Shown one piece after another: positions 24,428 to 32,533 of a stretch of DNA of 64,000 nucleotides. Source of the DNA: Palsa-504 sp963767565 (lineage in GTDB: Bacteria; Actinomycetota; Actinomycetes; Streptosporangiales; Streptosporangiaceae). The position numbers and the translations under genes were made by a program. The notes beneath the pieces are model-generated. The model saw only the letters and a program-made list of their open reading frames with translations, did no database searches and was not told the DNA's origin. The number at the start of each line of letters is the position of its first letter. Positions within the stretch are counted from its first letter, which is position 1. The stretch is taken from assembly GCA_963767565.1 (NCBI GenBank), contig CAVYEG010000008.1, positions 62,001 to 126,000 on the forward strand. Direction: 5' to 3'.

Positions 24428-25285
24428 ATGCCTGATGCAGCAGCAGAAGCCCGCACCATGGTGGCCGCCGTCCGGAACGATCCGGCGCGGCGGCTGGAGC
24501 TGGCGAGCAGGTTCTACGACGACCGGCCCGATCGCGCGTCGGTCCGGGCGTACCGGCGGGCCGAGCTGGCGTTCATGCGCTGGCAGGTCAGCCGGGGAGT
24601 GCTCGCGCCGCCGGAGTCCGCGCGGCCCGGCAGCCGGTGGTGGCGCTCGGTCAACGAGAGCCTGCTCCGGGACGCGTGCGAGGCCGGCCGGCTGGCCGCC
24701 GGGAGGCCCGGACCGGCGAGCGGGCCGGCCGCGGCGCGCTGGGCCGAGTTCCTGGCCGCGCCTTCGGCCAGGACCTGGTACCGGGCCCATAACGCCAGCA
24801 TCGTGGCCGCGTACCTCGAGCATCGCCCGCTGTGCGCGGCCGAGGTGCCGGTGGAACGCTTCTTCATGGACGTGGCAATGGCCCGCCTGGTCTGCGTGCA
24901 CGCCCTGGTCATCCGGCCGCGGCTGGCGGCGGGCCGGCTGGCGCTGGCTGGGCGCCTGATCGGCGATCCGCGCTGGCGGGGCGCGGACCTGTTCCTGTCC
25001 CTGCGCAACGTCCTGCCCGACCGCTACCCGCTGACCGGGATCAGCATCGATGAGATCCTGGCGCTGGAGAACTACGTTAGCCGCCTCATCGACTACGGCA
25101 TCATCCTGCCGAGAATGCAGGCGCTGTATGAGTTCGCGGCCAGCGACCTCGAAGAGCCCCGGCTGCTCGACCTGGTCAGGAACGGTTTCCCCGTCTATGC
25201 CTGGCCGTACGAGGACCGGCAGGCGTGGACGACGACCCGAGCGCGTTCGGTCAGGTCCGTCCTGTCCTGGCTGACGTCCGCCTGA
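24428..25285 (+). CDS. Conserved hypothetical protein
   Basis: A 285-residue soluble, largely helical protein, rich in Arg and Trp: RAYRRAELAFMRWQVSRGVL, RWWRSVNESLLRDACEAGRL, then FMDVAMARLVCVHALVIRPR and SRLIDYGIILPRMQAL. No catalytic motif, signal or membrane segment is obvious. The overall pattern is known to me only from unnamed actinobacterial proteins. It is divergent from the aldo/keto reductase and has no operon partner. Confidence 0.7.
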   Translation: MPDAAAEARTMVAAVRNDPARRLELASRFYDDRPDRASVRAYRRAELAFMRWQVSRGVLAPPESARPGSRWWRSVNESLLRDACEAGRLAAGRPGPASGPAAARWAEFLAAPSARTWYRAHNASIVAAYLEHRPLCAAEVPVERFFMDVAMARLVCVHALVIRPRLAAGRLALAGRLIGDPRWRGADLFLSLRNVLPDRYPLTGISIDEILALENYVSRLIDYGIILPRMQALYEFAASDLEEPRLLDLVRNGFPVYAWPYEDRQAWTTTRARSVRSVLSWLTSA

Positions 25286-25324
25286 GATCGCAACCATTAT
25301 TGGTGTGCCAGGCTGGTGGTTGTG

Positions 25325-25468
25325 ATGGACCTGTTCATCGACCGGGCCGGGCGCCCGGGACTTCGCGCTCAGCTGTATGAGCAGATCCGCGAGGGAGCCA
25401 GCGCGAGGTCTACCTGGCCTGGTGCCCGGAGCACGGCGTTCGCCCGGATGACCAGATCCTGGGCGTGA
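25325..25468 (+). pseudogene. GntR/MocR-type regulator, N-terminal fragment
   Basis: MDLFIDRAGRPGLRAQLYEQ followed by IREG matches the extreme N-terminus of PLP-dependent MocR/GntR regulators. The match stops there. From about 25398 another frame reads REVYLAWCPEHGVRPDDQIL and GVTETGGNP, which looks like a different protein C-terminus that I cannot name. The DNA seems to be a fusion of two gene remnants. Confidence 0.5.
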
Positions 25469-25487
25469 CCGAGACTGGAGGCAACCC

Positions 25488-26408
25488 ATGACCAGCACAC
25501 CTCGCACCATGCAGGCGATGCGCGCGGCCGGCCAGGACCCGGCCAGCCTGGCCCGCCAGACCATCCCGGTCCCCGAGCCAGAACCGGGCGAGGTGCTGGT
25601 AGCGGTCCGGGCCACCGCCATCACCGCCGACGAGCTCACCTGGCCGGAAAGCTGGCCCGCCATTCCCTGCCACGACCTGTCCGGCGTGGTGACGGCGCCC
25701 GGCCCCGGCGTGACCGAGTGGAGCGCGGGCGACGAGGTCTACGCGCTGATCGGCTTCGACCGGCCCGGCGCCGCGGCCGAGTACGTGACCGTGCCCGCAG
25801 CCGACCTGGCGGCCAAGCCCTCCGGCGTCGACCACCTCGCGGCCGCCGCCGTTCCGCTCGGCGCGCTCACCGCCTGGCAGGCCCTGTACTCCCACGGCCA
25901 GCTGCAGCCGGGGCAGCATGTCCTGGTCCACGGCGGCGCGGGCGGCGTCGGCGCCTACGCCGTCCAGCTCGCGGCGCAGCACGGCGCCCGGGTCACCGCC
26001 ACCGCCTCGGCCCACAGTCACGATTTCGTCGCCGCGCTGGGGGCCGATCAGGTCCTCGACTACTCGGGCCGGTTCGAAGATCACGTCCGTGACGTGGACA
26101 TCGTGGTGGACCCGGTGGGGGGCAAGACGACCGAGCGATCCTGGCCGGTGCTGCGCAGCGGCGGGATCCTGGTCGCCATCGCCGAGGAACCGGACCCGTC
26201 CCACGGCGGCCGTTCGGACGTCCGCGGCGTGTTCTTCGTGGTCGAACCCCACGCAGGCCAGCTACGCGAACTGGCCCGCCTGACCGATGACCAGCAGTTG
26301 CGTCCCATCGTCTCGCGCGTCTTCGAGCTGAACGACCTGGCCGGGGCCTTCCGGGCCCTCCGCGGCGAGCGTCCGCCCGGCAAGGTGATCATCAGCGTGA
26401 GCGCATGA
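25488..26408 (+). CDS. NADP-dependent oxidoreductase (MDR, quinone-oxidoreductase-like)
   Basis: A 306-residue zinc-independent medium-chain dehydrogenase. The N-terminal GroES-like domain (residues 1-125) contains GHDLSGVV-type CHDLSGVVTAPGPGV and GDEVYALIGF. The Rossmann domain has VLVHGGAGGVGAYAVQLA near residue 145. Zinc ligand cysteines are lacking, as in quinone oxidoreductases. The C-terminus RGERPPGKVIISV is typical. GGAGG precedes ATG 25488. It probably uses NADPH to reduce quinones or enones. Confidence 0.9.
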   Translation: MTSTPRTMQAMRAAGQDPASLARQTIPVPEPEPGEVLVAVRATAITADELTWPESWPAIPCHDLSGVVTAPGPGVTEWSAGDEVYALIGFDRPGAAAEYVTVPAADLAAKPSGVDHLAAAAVPLGALTAWQALYSHGQLQPGQHVLVHGGAGGVGAYAVQLAAQHGARVTATASAHSHDFVAALGADQVLDYSGRFEDHVRDVDIVVDPVGGKTTERSWPVLRSGGILVAIAEEPDPSHGGRSDVRGVFFVVEPHAGQLRELARLTDDQQLRPIVSRVFELNDLAGAFRALRGERPPGKVIISVSA

Positions 26409-26510
26409 ACGCACTTCCGGGTTTAGCCGCCCGCTTCGCCGGTAGCGCACTTGGTCACTGTTGCGGCGCCTCGGCCGGAGGCCTGCACACAGACATGAAA
26501 GGTGACGCAC

Positions 26511-26627
26511 ATGCTGGTACTGACCGAGGCCGCTGCCTACCTCGATGACAAGGTGCTCGACGCGGAGGTCGACCCGGAAGGCAAGGCCCATTTCTCCCTG
26601 GGCCTGCAGGGTCCCGGCCAGGCCTAG
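26511..26627 (+). pseudogene. HesB/IscA-like Fe-S protein, internally deleted
   Basis: The 38-codon frame starts MLVLTEAA, as actinobacterial HesB-like Fe-S assembly proteins do. It jumps straight to the family C-terminus (YLDDKVLDAEVDPEGKAHF, then SLGLQ). About 55 middle residues are missing without a frame change, so the remnant still has a good ribosome site (AAAGGTGA) and stop codon. It could be a small expressed peptide, but it is best read as a deletion remnant. Confidence 0.55.
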
Positions 26628-26640
26628 GGCCCAACGGGGC

Positions 26641-26669
26641 GGGCGGGCCGCCACCTCCGCGGCCCGCCC
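26641..26669 (+). terminator. GC-rich hairpin, probable terminator
   Basis: A perfect 11-bp stem (GGGCGGGCCGC / GCGGCCCGCCC) with a 7-base loop follows the HesB-like remnant by 13 bp. There is no T-tract, as is common for actinobacterial terminators. Confidence 0.55.
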
Positions 26670-26714
26670 CCGACCGTTCTGACCGGACGGACCGGGCCGC
26701 GAGATGATGGGGTT

Positions 26715-26852
26715 ATGCCACCTGACCCCGAGGACCAGACGGTGCTGCCGGAGCAGAGTCAAGATGAAACCGGCATCGGCTGGGGTGAGGCGCCCGAGCC
26801 GGACGATGACGAGCGGCTGCGCCGGGAGCGACCGCCGCACTGGGACCAGTGA
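26715..26852 (+). CDS. Small conserved acidic protein (hypothetical)
   Basis: A 45-residue protein: MPPDPEDQTVLPEQSQDETG, then IGWGEAPEPDDDERLRRERP and PHWDQ. The GWGE-P-PDDDERL-R-RPPHW pattern is familiar from very short conserved actinobacterial proteins of unknown function. Its stop lies 8 bp before the probable start of the MFS gene, so the two are likely cotranscribed. Confidence 0.7.
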   Translation: MPPDPEDQTVLPEQSQDETGIGWGEAPEPDDDERLRRERPPHWDQ

Positions 26853-26859
26853 GCCCGGA

Positions 26860-28041
26860 TTGCCGCTGACCCGGTCGCTGCGGGCGCTGCTGCTGTTCGT
26901 GTGCGCGCTCGTGCTGGTCGACACGATCTTCTTCACGGCGCTGACGCCGCTGCTGCCGCACTACACGCACGCGGCTCACCTGTCCAAGTCGGGCGCGGGG
27001 CTCCTGGTCGCCGGCTACCCGCTGGGCACCCTGGTCGGGGCGCTGCCGGGCGGCCTGCTCACCGGGCACCTGGGCTACCGGAAGACGGTCCTGCTCGGGC
27101 TGGCGCTGATGGGGGTCTCGACCCTGGTCTTCGGGTGGGCCTCGACGGCGATGGTGCTCGACTCGGCCCGGTTCGTGCAGGGACTGGGCGGGGCGTGCAC
27201 CTGGGCCGCGGGCATGGCCTGGCTGGCGACCGAGGCGCCGCCGGAACGGCGCGGGGAGATGATCGGCACGGCCATGGGCGCGGCCGTGGGCGGGGCGCTG
27301 TTCGGGCCGGTCGTGGGCGCGATCGCCGACGGGGTCGGCACCGGGCCGGCGTTCGCCAGTGCCGCCGTAGTGGGCGGGGTGCTGATAGCGGTGACATTCG
27401 CCATGCCGGCGCCGCGCGAGGCGGTCCCGCAGCGGCTGCGGGAGGCATTCACCGCGGCCCGTGACCGCCAGTTCGGCCTGGGGCTGTGGCTGACCATGCT
27501 GGCGGGCCTGGCGTTCGGCGTGCTGGACGTGCTCGCACCGCTGCGGATGGCCAGTCTCGGGATCACGGCCCTGATCATCGCCGGGACGTTCCTGGCCTCG
27601 GCCGGGGTGGAGGCGGCCCTGTCACCGCTCGCGGGGCGGCTAGCCGACCGGCGGGGCGCCATCGTGCCGATCAGGTTCTCGCTAGCCGGCGCGGTGGCGA
27701 TCAGCCTGCTGGCGCCCACGCTGGCGTCGAAGTGGGTGCTCATCCCGGTACTGACCGTGGGCATGCCCTCGTTCGGCACGCTGTTCACCCCGGCCATGAC
27801 GCTGGTCAGCGAGGGCGCCCAGCATCAGCGGCTCGATCAGGGCCTGGCCTTCGGCCTGGCCAACCTCGCCTGGGCCGCGGGCCAGGCCGTGGCCGCCTCG
27901 GGCAGCGGGGCCCTGGCCCAGGCCACCTCGGACCTGGTCCCTTACTCGCTGCTCGCGGCCGCGTGCGCGGCGACCCTCGGCCTGGCCCGGATCAGGCCGC
28001 GCCAGGTAACCGCGGCAGGAAGTCCAGCAGCAGGGTGTTGA
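26860..28041 (+). CDS. MFS transporter
   Basis: A major facilitator of about 393 residues with 12 predicted helices. TM1 is LRALLLFVCALVLVDTIFF, the motif-A region is GGLLTGHLGYRKTVLLG and GRLADRRGAIVPIRF marks the second half. The frame is open upstream, but the residues before TTG 26860 are antiphase to the small acidic gene, so TTG 26860 is the likely start. The last 50 bp overlap the convergent hydrolase gene. Substrate unknown. Confidence 0.82.
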   Translation: MPLTRSLRALLLFVCALVLVDTIFFTALTPLLPHYTHAAHLSKSGAGLLVAGYPLGTLVGALPGGLLTGHLGYRKTVLLGLALMGVSTLVFGWASTAMVLDSARFVQGLGGACTWAAGMAWLATEAPPERRGEMIGTAMGAAVGGALFGPVVGAIADGVGTGPAFASAAVVGGVLIAVTFAMPAPREAVPQRLREAFTAARDRQFGLGLWLTMLAGLAFGVLDVLAPLRMASLGITALIIAGTFLASAGVEAALSPLAGRLADRRGAIVPIRFSLAGAVAISLLAPTLASKWVLIPVLTVGMPSFGTLFTPAMTLVSEGAQHQRLDQGLAFGLANLAWAAGQAVAASGSGALAQATSDLVPYSLLAAACAATLGLARIRPRQVTAAGSPAAGC

Positions 28042-28819
28042 CCTGGTCCGGGGCTTCCAGCTGCAGCCAGTGACCCGGGCCGTCCAGGCGCTCGTAGCGC
28101 CACGGGCCCGCCACGTTCTCGGCCGAGTCGGTCATCTGGACTTCGGTCAGGGCGCCGTCCCCCGTGCTCCAGATACCCATGGTGGGCGCCTGCACCGGCG
28201 GCAGCGCAGCCGGGCGTGCCACCCAGGATTCGGGCCTGACGTTGGCCCGGTACCAGTTCAGGCCGGGCGTCAGCGAGCCGCTCGCCACCAGGTCGGCGAT
28301 CACCTGATCGGCGTCGGGATGACGGCCCCAGCTGCGGAAGTTGGCCCAGTCATCTTCGGTCAGCCAGCGTTCGGCGATGCCGGGAAACTGGAACAGCAGC
28401 ATGTACCACGACTTCTCGCACTGCTCCAGGGTGCGGCGGAAGGTGGCCGGGTGCCCGACCGACAACACGGCGAGGTGATCGACGGTGCCGGGCGCGAACG
28501 AAGCGAGCGCCCAGGCCAGGGCGGCGCCCCAGTCGTGGCCGACGACATGGGCCCGGCCGATCCCCAGCTCGGCCAGGATGGCCATCACGTCCCCGGCCAG
28601 CACGGACATCGAGTAGGCCTCGACCGCCTCCGGCTGGCCGGAACCCCCGTAGCCGCGCAGGTCCGGCACGATGACCTGGAACCCGGCTCCGGCCAGCGCC
28701 GGCACCTGGTGCCGCCATAGCCGCCCGGAATCGGGAAAGCCGTGCAGCAGCACGACCGGGCGTCCCTGCCCGGTCACCTGGTACTCGATGCCGACGCCGT
28801 TGACCTCCACCCGGCTCAT
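27992..28819 (-). CDS. Alpha/beta hydrolase, epoxide-hydrolase-like
   Basis: A 275-residue alpha/beta hydrolase. Motifs are LLHGFPDSGRLWRHQ (oxyanion HGxP), DLRGYGGSGQP, the nucleophile elbow VGHDWGAALAW with Asp near residue 101, and GPGHWLQLE with the catalytic His near 251. Asp at the elbow with the HGFP motif indicates an epoxide hydrolase or haloalkane/fluoroacetate dehalogenase-type enzyme rather than an esterase. ATG 28819 opens at MSRVEVNGVGIEY. Cytoplasmic; the natural substrate is unknown. Confidence 0.9.
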   Translation of the reverse strand: MSRVEVNGVGIEYQVTGQGRPVVLLHGFPDSGRLWRHQVPALAGAGFQVIVPDLRGYGGSGQPEAVEAYSMSVLAGDVMAILAELGIGRAHVVGHDWGAALAWALASFAPGTVDHLAVLSVGHPATFRRTLEQCEKSWYMLLFQFPGIAERWLTEDDWANFRSWGRHPDADQVIADLVASGSLTPGLNWYRANVRPESWVARPAALPPVQAPTMGIWSTGDGALTEVQMTDSAENVAGPWRYERLDGPGHWLQLEAPDQVNTLLLDFLPRLPGAA

Positions 28820-29153
28820 GGACCCTCCTCCTGGGCGTCAAGGGCCCGCGGCCCCTGTGCCACGGCGCCACGTGCGCCTGCCAAGCTCAGACCGTAGCGC
28901 CACGGCCCGTTCGGCGTAATTCATTCATGCCGAACGGCCCGCCGTGCTTGCCCGGCGCCAGCCGAGATGGCGATCAGCGGCAGTCGCCGGCGGACAGCGG
29001 CTGGCTCGACCGGCGGGCGGGCGGCTCGCCCGGACGGTGCGCTCACCGCCCTTGAACCCGCAGCCACCAGCCGAAATAGTAGCGGCTGCGGCGTGGTTGT
29101 ACAGCTGTGACAATGCGCTCGCATCCAGCGGGCGGACCAGCGAAGGATCTTAC
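28820..29153. other. 334-bp divergent intergenic region
   Basis: It separates the hydrolase gene from msrB. It holds the CGTTCGG inverted repeat (28908-28936). An open frame continuing upstream from msrB is Arg/Ala/Pro-rich and shows no homology, so it is not counted as coding. Confidence 0.5.
28908..28936. promoter_or_regulatory. Inverted repeat CGTTCGG-N15-CCGAACG
   Basis: The dyad extends to CCGTTCGGC/GCCGAACGG (9 bp, 13-base spacer). It lies 89 bp upstream of the hydrolase start and resembles the dyad at 24290-24317. Confidence 0.5.
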
Positions 29154-29627
29154 GTGTCAGACAACTACCGCAAGGACCCTGAGGTCATCTCCCGGCTGAC
29201 GCCGGAACAGCACCAGGTCACCCAGAAGAAGGGCACCGAGGCGCCGTTCCGCAACGAGTACTGGGACAACAAGGAGCCCGGCCTCTACGTCGACGTCGTG
29301 TCCGGCGAGCCGCTGTTCGCGTCGGTCAACAAGTACGACAGCCAGTCCGGCTGGCCGAGCTTCACCGTGCCGGTCGAGCCGGGCAACGTGGTCGAGCGGC
29401 GGGACCTGAGCCACCTGATGATCAGGACCGAGGTCCGCTCCGCCCACGGCGACAGCCACCTGGGCCACGTGTTCAACGACGGGCCCGCGGACGCCGGGGG
29501 CCTGCGCTACTGCATCAACTCCGCCGCCTTGCGCTTCATCGGCGTCGATGACCTGGAGCGCGAAGGCTACGGCGAATACCGTCACCTGTTCGAGCCCGCC
29601 CACGACACCGGGAGCACCGCATCATGA
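29154..29627 (+). CDS. msrB: Peptide-methionine (R)-S-oxide reductase MsrB
   Basis: MsrB reduces methionine-R-sulfoxide in proteins. The 157-residue product has the family core EAPFRNEYWDNKEPGLYVDV, SQSGWPSF, RSAHGDSHLGHVFNDGP and the catalytic cysteine in LRYCINSAALRF. The CxxC pairs that bind zinc in many MsrB proteins are absent, so it is a zinc-free type. GTG 29154 follows GAAGGATC. The stop overlaps msrA by ATGA, giving a translationally coupled repair pair. Confidence 0.95.
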   Translation: MSDNYRKDPEVISRLTPEQHQVTQKKGTEAPFRNEYWDNKEPGLYVDVVSGEPLFASVNKYDSQSGWPSFTVPVEPGNVVERRDLSHLMIRTEVRSAHGDSHLGHVFNDGPADAGGLRYCINSAALRFIGVDDLEREGYGEYRHLFEPAHDTGSTAS

Positions 29628-30139
29628 CGACTGAGAAGGCCATCCTCGCCGGCGGCTGCTTCTGGGGCGTGCAGGACCTCGTCCGCAAGCTCCCCGGCGT
29701 GATCTCCACCAGGACGGGCTACACCGGCGGCGACGTGCCGAACGCCACCTACCGGAACCACCACGGCCACGCTGAGGCACTCGAGATCGTCTTCGACCCG
29801 GACCAGATCTCCTACCGGGACCTGCTGGAGTTCTTCTTCCAGATCCACGACCCGACAACCAGGAACCGGCAGGGCAACGACATCGGGACCAGTTACCGGT
29901 CGGCCATCTTCTACCTCAGCGACGAGCAGAAGAAGGTCGCCGAGGACACCATCGCCGACGTGAACGCCTCCGGCCTGTGGCCGGGCAAGGTGGTCACCGA
30001 GGTCACGGCGGCCGGGCCGTTCTGGGAGGCCGAGCCGGAGCACCAGGACTACCTGGAGCGTTACCCCGACGGGTACACCTGCCACTTCGTCCGCCCCGGC
30101 TGGAAGCTGCCGCACCGGACGGACACCACCGTGAGGTAA
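29624..30139 (+). CDS. msrA: Peptide-methionine (S)-S-oxide reductase MsrA
   Basis: MsrA reduces methionine-S-sulfoxide, complementing MsrB. The 171-residue product has the catalytic GGCFWGVQD at residues 10-18, TGYTGGDVPNATYRNHHGHAE-type substrate segment, FFQIHDPTTRNRQGNDIGTSYRS, and the C-terminal DYLERYPDGYTCHF. Start ATG 29624 overlaps the msrB stop. Confidence 0.97.
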   Translation: MTTEKAILAGGCFWGVQDLVRKLPGVISTRTGYTGGDVPNATYRNHHGHAEALEIVFDPDQISYRDLLEFFFQIHDPTTRNRQGNDIGTSYRSAIFYLSDEQKKVAEDTIADVNASGLWPGKVVTEVTAAGPFWEAEPEHQDYLERYPDGYTCHFVRPGWKLPHRTDTTVR

Positions 30140-30180
30140 CGAACCGCAGACCGTTAGCGGTTGTGGCTAGTGTTCGGGCT

Positions 30181-30330
30181 ATGACCAGGATTCCTTATCT
30201 GCGGCGTGACGAGCTGGGGCCCGAGGGCCAGCAGCTATGGGACGGCCTCGTCAACGGCCATACAGACCTGGTCGTGGCCGCCGGAGGCGGCCTGGCGGGG
30301 CCGTTCAACGCGTTATGGCGAGGGTCCCCG
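30181..30330 (+). pseudogene. Carboxymuconolactone decarboxylase family, N-terminal fragment
   Basis: MTRIPYLRRDELGPEGQQLW and GGGLAGPFNALW match the first 45 residues of the carboxymuconolactone decarboxylase/AhpD-like family (RIPYLxxxEL...GGLAGPFNxxL). The following residues are antisense to the DUF445 gene and unrelated. The catalytic CxxC region is missing. A normal-looking start and short leader remain. Confidence 0.6.
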
Positions 30331-30341
30331 GGTGCGCTTGG

Positions 30342-31631
30342 TCAGGCCAGGGCGAGGGAGACGGCGTGCAGTGCCAGCCCGATGCCGGCGCCCACCACCG
30401 TGCCGTTGATGCGGATGTACTGCAGGTCGTGGCCGAGGAGCAGTTCCAGCTGGCTGGAGGTCTCGGTGGCGTCCCACCGCTCGATGGTCCCGGTGACCAG
30501 GCCGGCCAGCTCGTCGTGGAACTGGTTGGCCACGGCCCGGGCGCCCGACTCGACCATCCGCTCCAGCCCGTCCTGCAGGACCTGGTCGGAGCCCAGCCGC
30601 CGGCCGGCCGCCACCAGCAGCTCGGCCAGCCGGCGGCGCAGCTCTGATTCCGGGTCGGCGGCCTGGGTCCGCAGCGTTTCCTTGGCCTTCTGCCACAGCG
30701 AGGAGGACCAGTCCCGCAGCCCGGCGCTGCCCAGCACCTCGTGCTTGAGCCGCTCGCCGCGCTCACGCAGGTCCGGTGAGGTCTCGAGGCGGTCCGGCAG
30801 TCCGGCGATCCACGCCTCGAACTGGCGCCGGGTGGCATCGTCGGGATCGGCGGCCATGGCCACCAGCCGCTCGCGCAGGCGGCTGTACAGCCGTTCGAAG
30901 ACCCGCCGGTAGACCGCGTCGGGTATCCAGCGGGGAGCCTCGCCCTCGAACAGCTCGCGCAGTTCCTCGCGGTGGCCGTCCAGATACCGGTCGGCGGCGA
31001 ACACCAGGGAGTTGAACAGCTCGGCGTGCTGGCCGTTGGCGATGACCACCCGCAGCGCCCGGCCGGCCAGCGGGGCCACCTCGACGGCGTCGATGGCGCG
31101 GGTCAGTTCGGCGGTGAGCACGCGCTGGACGTCCTCATCGCGCAGCGCCTCGGCCACGGTGACCACCAGGTCGGCGGTGTACCCGGCGAAACGGGCGGCG
31201 TTGGCCTGGTCTGAGAGCCAGGCGGCGAGCCGGGGGACGATGCTGGCGGCCCGGATCCGTTCGGCCAGGACGTCGGCGTTCAGGAAGTTCTCTTGCACGA
31301 ACTGGCCGAGGGTGGCCGCGAACTGGTCTTTGCGCTCGACGATGAGCGCGGTGTGCGGTATCGGCAGGCCCAGCGGACGACGGAACAGGGCCGTCACCGC
31401 GAACCAGTCAGCTACCCCGCCGACCATCGAGGCCTCGGCGCCGGCCTGCACGTAGCCGAGCAGGGTGCCATGAGCCCCGGCCGCGGTCACCGCCACGAAC
31501 AGCACGGTGACCGCCCCGAGCAGGGCGGTGGCCCGCAGGCGCGCGACGGCCAGGCGATGCCTCCGCTCGGCGATCGACTCACGGTCGAGCCTGGATGCCG
31601 ATGAGGCGGGCATCGCTGTGGTTGCTTCCAT
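30342..31631 (-). CDS. DUF445 family membrane protein
   Basis: The 429-residue product has one N-terminal membrane helix (about residues 30-55), the strongly conserved AEASMVGGVADWFAVTALFRRPLGLPIPHTAL-type region (seen here around residues 62-95), a long helical middle part, and a C-terminal membrane segment after IRINGTVVGAGIGL. These are the marks of DUF445. Its function is unknown; an envelope-spanning role is often supposed. ATG 31631 fits MEATTAMP; the gene is monocistronic. Confidence 0.9.
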   Translation of the reverse strand: MEATTAMPASSASRLDRESIAERRHRLAVARLRATALLGAVTVLFVAVTAAGAHGTLLGYVQAGAEASMVGGVADWFAVTALFRRPLGLPIPHTALIVERKDQFAATLGQFVQENFLNADVLAERIRAASIVPRLAAWLSDQANAARFAGYTADLVVTVAEALRDEDVQRVLTAELTRAIDAVEVAPLAGRALRVVIANGQHAELFNSLVFAADRYLDGHREELRELFEGEAPRWIPDAVYRRVFERLYSRLRERLVAMAADPDDATRRQFEAWIAGLPDRLETSPDLRERGERLKHEVLGSAGLRDWSSSLWQKAKETLRTQAADPESELRRRLAELLVAAGRRLGSDQVLQDGLERMVESGARAVANQFHDELAGLVTGTIERWDATETSSQLELLLGHDLQYIRINGTVVGAGIGLALHAVSLALA

Positions 31632-31736
31632 CTGGCCGTCCCCGGTGCCGGGCGGAAAGGATAATCCGCTTCGCCCACGATATTGACCAGGCATCCATGG
31701 CCACCGGGACGGGGTGGCCAGATCGCGGGCCGCGGC

Positions 31737-32468
31737 TTATCCCACGGGAGAGGCCAGCCGGGCGGCGATGCCGTCGAGCAGGAAACCCAGGCCGAGACCG
31801 AACCGCTCGTCGGACGTAGGACCGACGGGCTCGGCCAGCCAGCTGGTCAGGCGAGGGTAGCGGCCGCCAGCGGCGGCCAGGTCGCGGACCTTGGCCATGG
31901 CCGCCTGGTAGCTGGCGTCGTCGTCCAGCCCGTAGTGCCGGCTCATCCGGGTTTCCTCGGCTTCCTGAAGGGCGCTGCCGTAGATGTGCCGGTCGATGAG
32001 CGCGGCGTAGGTGACCGCTTCAGCCGTGCTCGTGCCTTGTGCGGTCAAGACGGCCAGCATGAACTCCAGCCGGGCCATCATGTGCGGGCTGACCGGGGGA
32101 CGGGTGTGGAACAGCGCGGCATACCAGGGGTGGCGTTCGGTCATCTGGCGGGTCCGGCTGGCCAGCGCCCCCAGGTCGGCGCGCCAGTCCGGTCCTGGCT
32201 GGTCCGGGAGCCGGATCTCGGCGGTGGCGGCGTCGAGCATCAGGTCCACCAGCCCGTCCTTGCTGTGCACGTAACGGTAGAGGGCCATCGGTGAGTAGGG
32301 GCCGAGCCGGGCCGCGACGGCCTTCATGGTCAGCCCGGCCGGGCCCGCCTCATCGGCCAGGGCCATAGCCGCGGCCACGATCTCCTCTCGGCCCAGGAAC
32401 CGTGGCCGCGGCGGCACGGGCCGGGCCCAGATCAGGTCGACAGGGTCGCGAGCAGCAGGTTTGCCCAT
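31737..32468 (-). CDS. TetR family transcriptional regulator
   Basis: A 243-residue regulator with a TetR-type HTH (EEIVAAAMALADEAGPAGLT, then MKAVAARLGPYSPMALYRYV and HSKDGLVDLML) and a C-terminal TetR_C-like domain. It is divergent from a glycoside-hydrolase gene; a perfect 19-bp palindrome lies 28 bp upstream of its start and 20 bp before the hydrolase start. Control of both genes is likely. Confidence 0.9.
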   Translation of the reverse strand: MGKPAARDPVDLIWARPVPPRPRFLGREEIVAAAMALADEAGPAGLTMKAVAARLGPYSPMALYRYVHSKDGLVDLMLDAATAEIRLPDQPGPDWRADLGALASRTRQMTERHPWYAALFHTRPPVSPHMMARLEFMLAVLTAQGTSTAEAVTYAALIDRHIYGSALQEAEETRMSRHYGLDDDASYQAAMAKVRDLAAAGGRYPRLTSWLAEPVGPTSDERFGLGLGFLLDGIAARLASPVG

Positions 32469-32495
32469 GGCAGTAAGTTTACGATATAAATAGAG

Positions 32496-32514
32496 AGTTT
32501 ATTACATAAACTCC
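32496..32514. promoter_or_regulatory. Perfect 19-bp palindrome, candidate TetR operator
   Basis: GAGTTTAT-TAC-ATAAACTC is exact over both arms and sits in the 65-bp gap between the divergent TetR and glycoside-hydrolase genes. The gap is locally AT-rich, so it also overlaps the likely promoters. Confidence 0.75.
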
Positions 32515-32533
32515 TAATGTTAGGGCGGTGACC

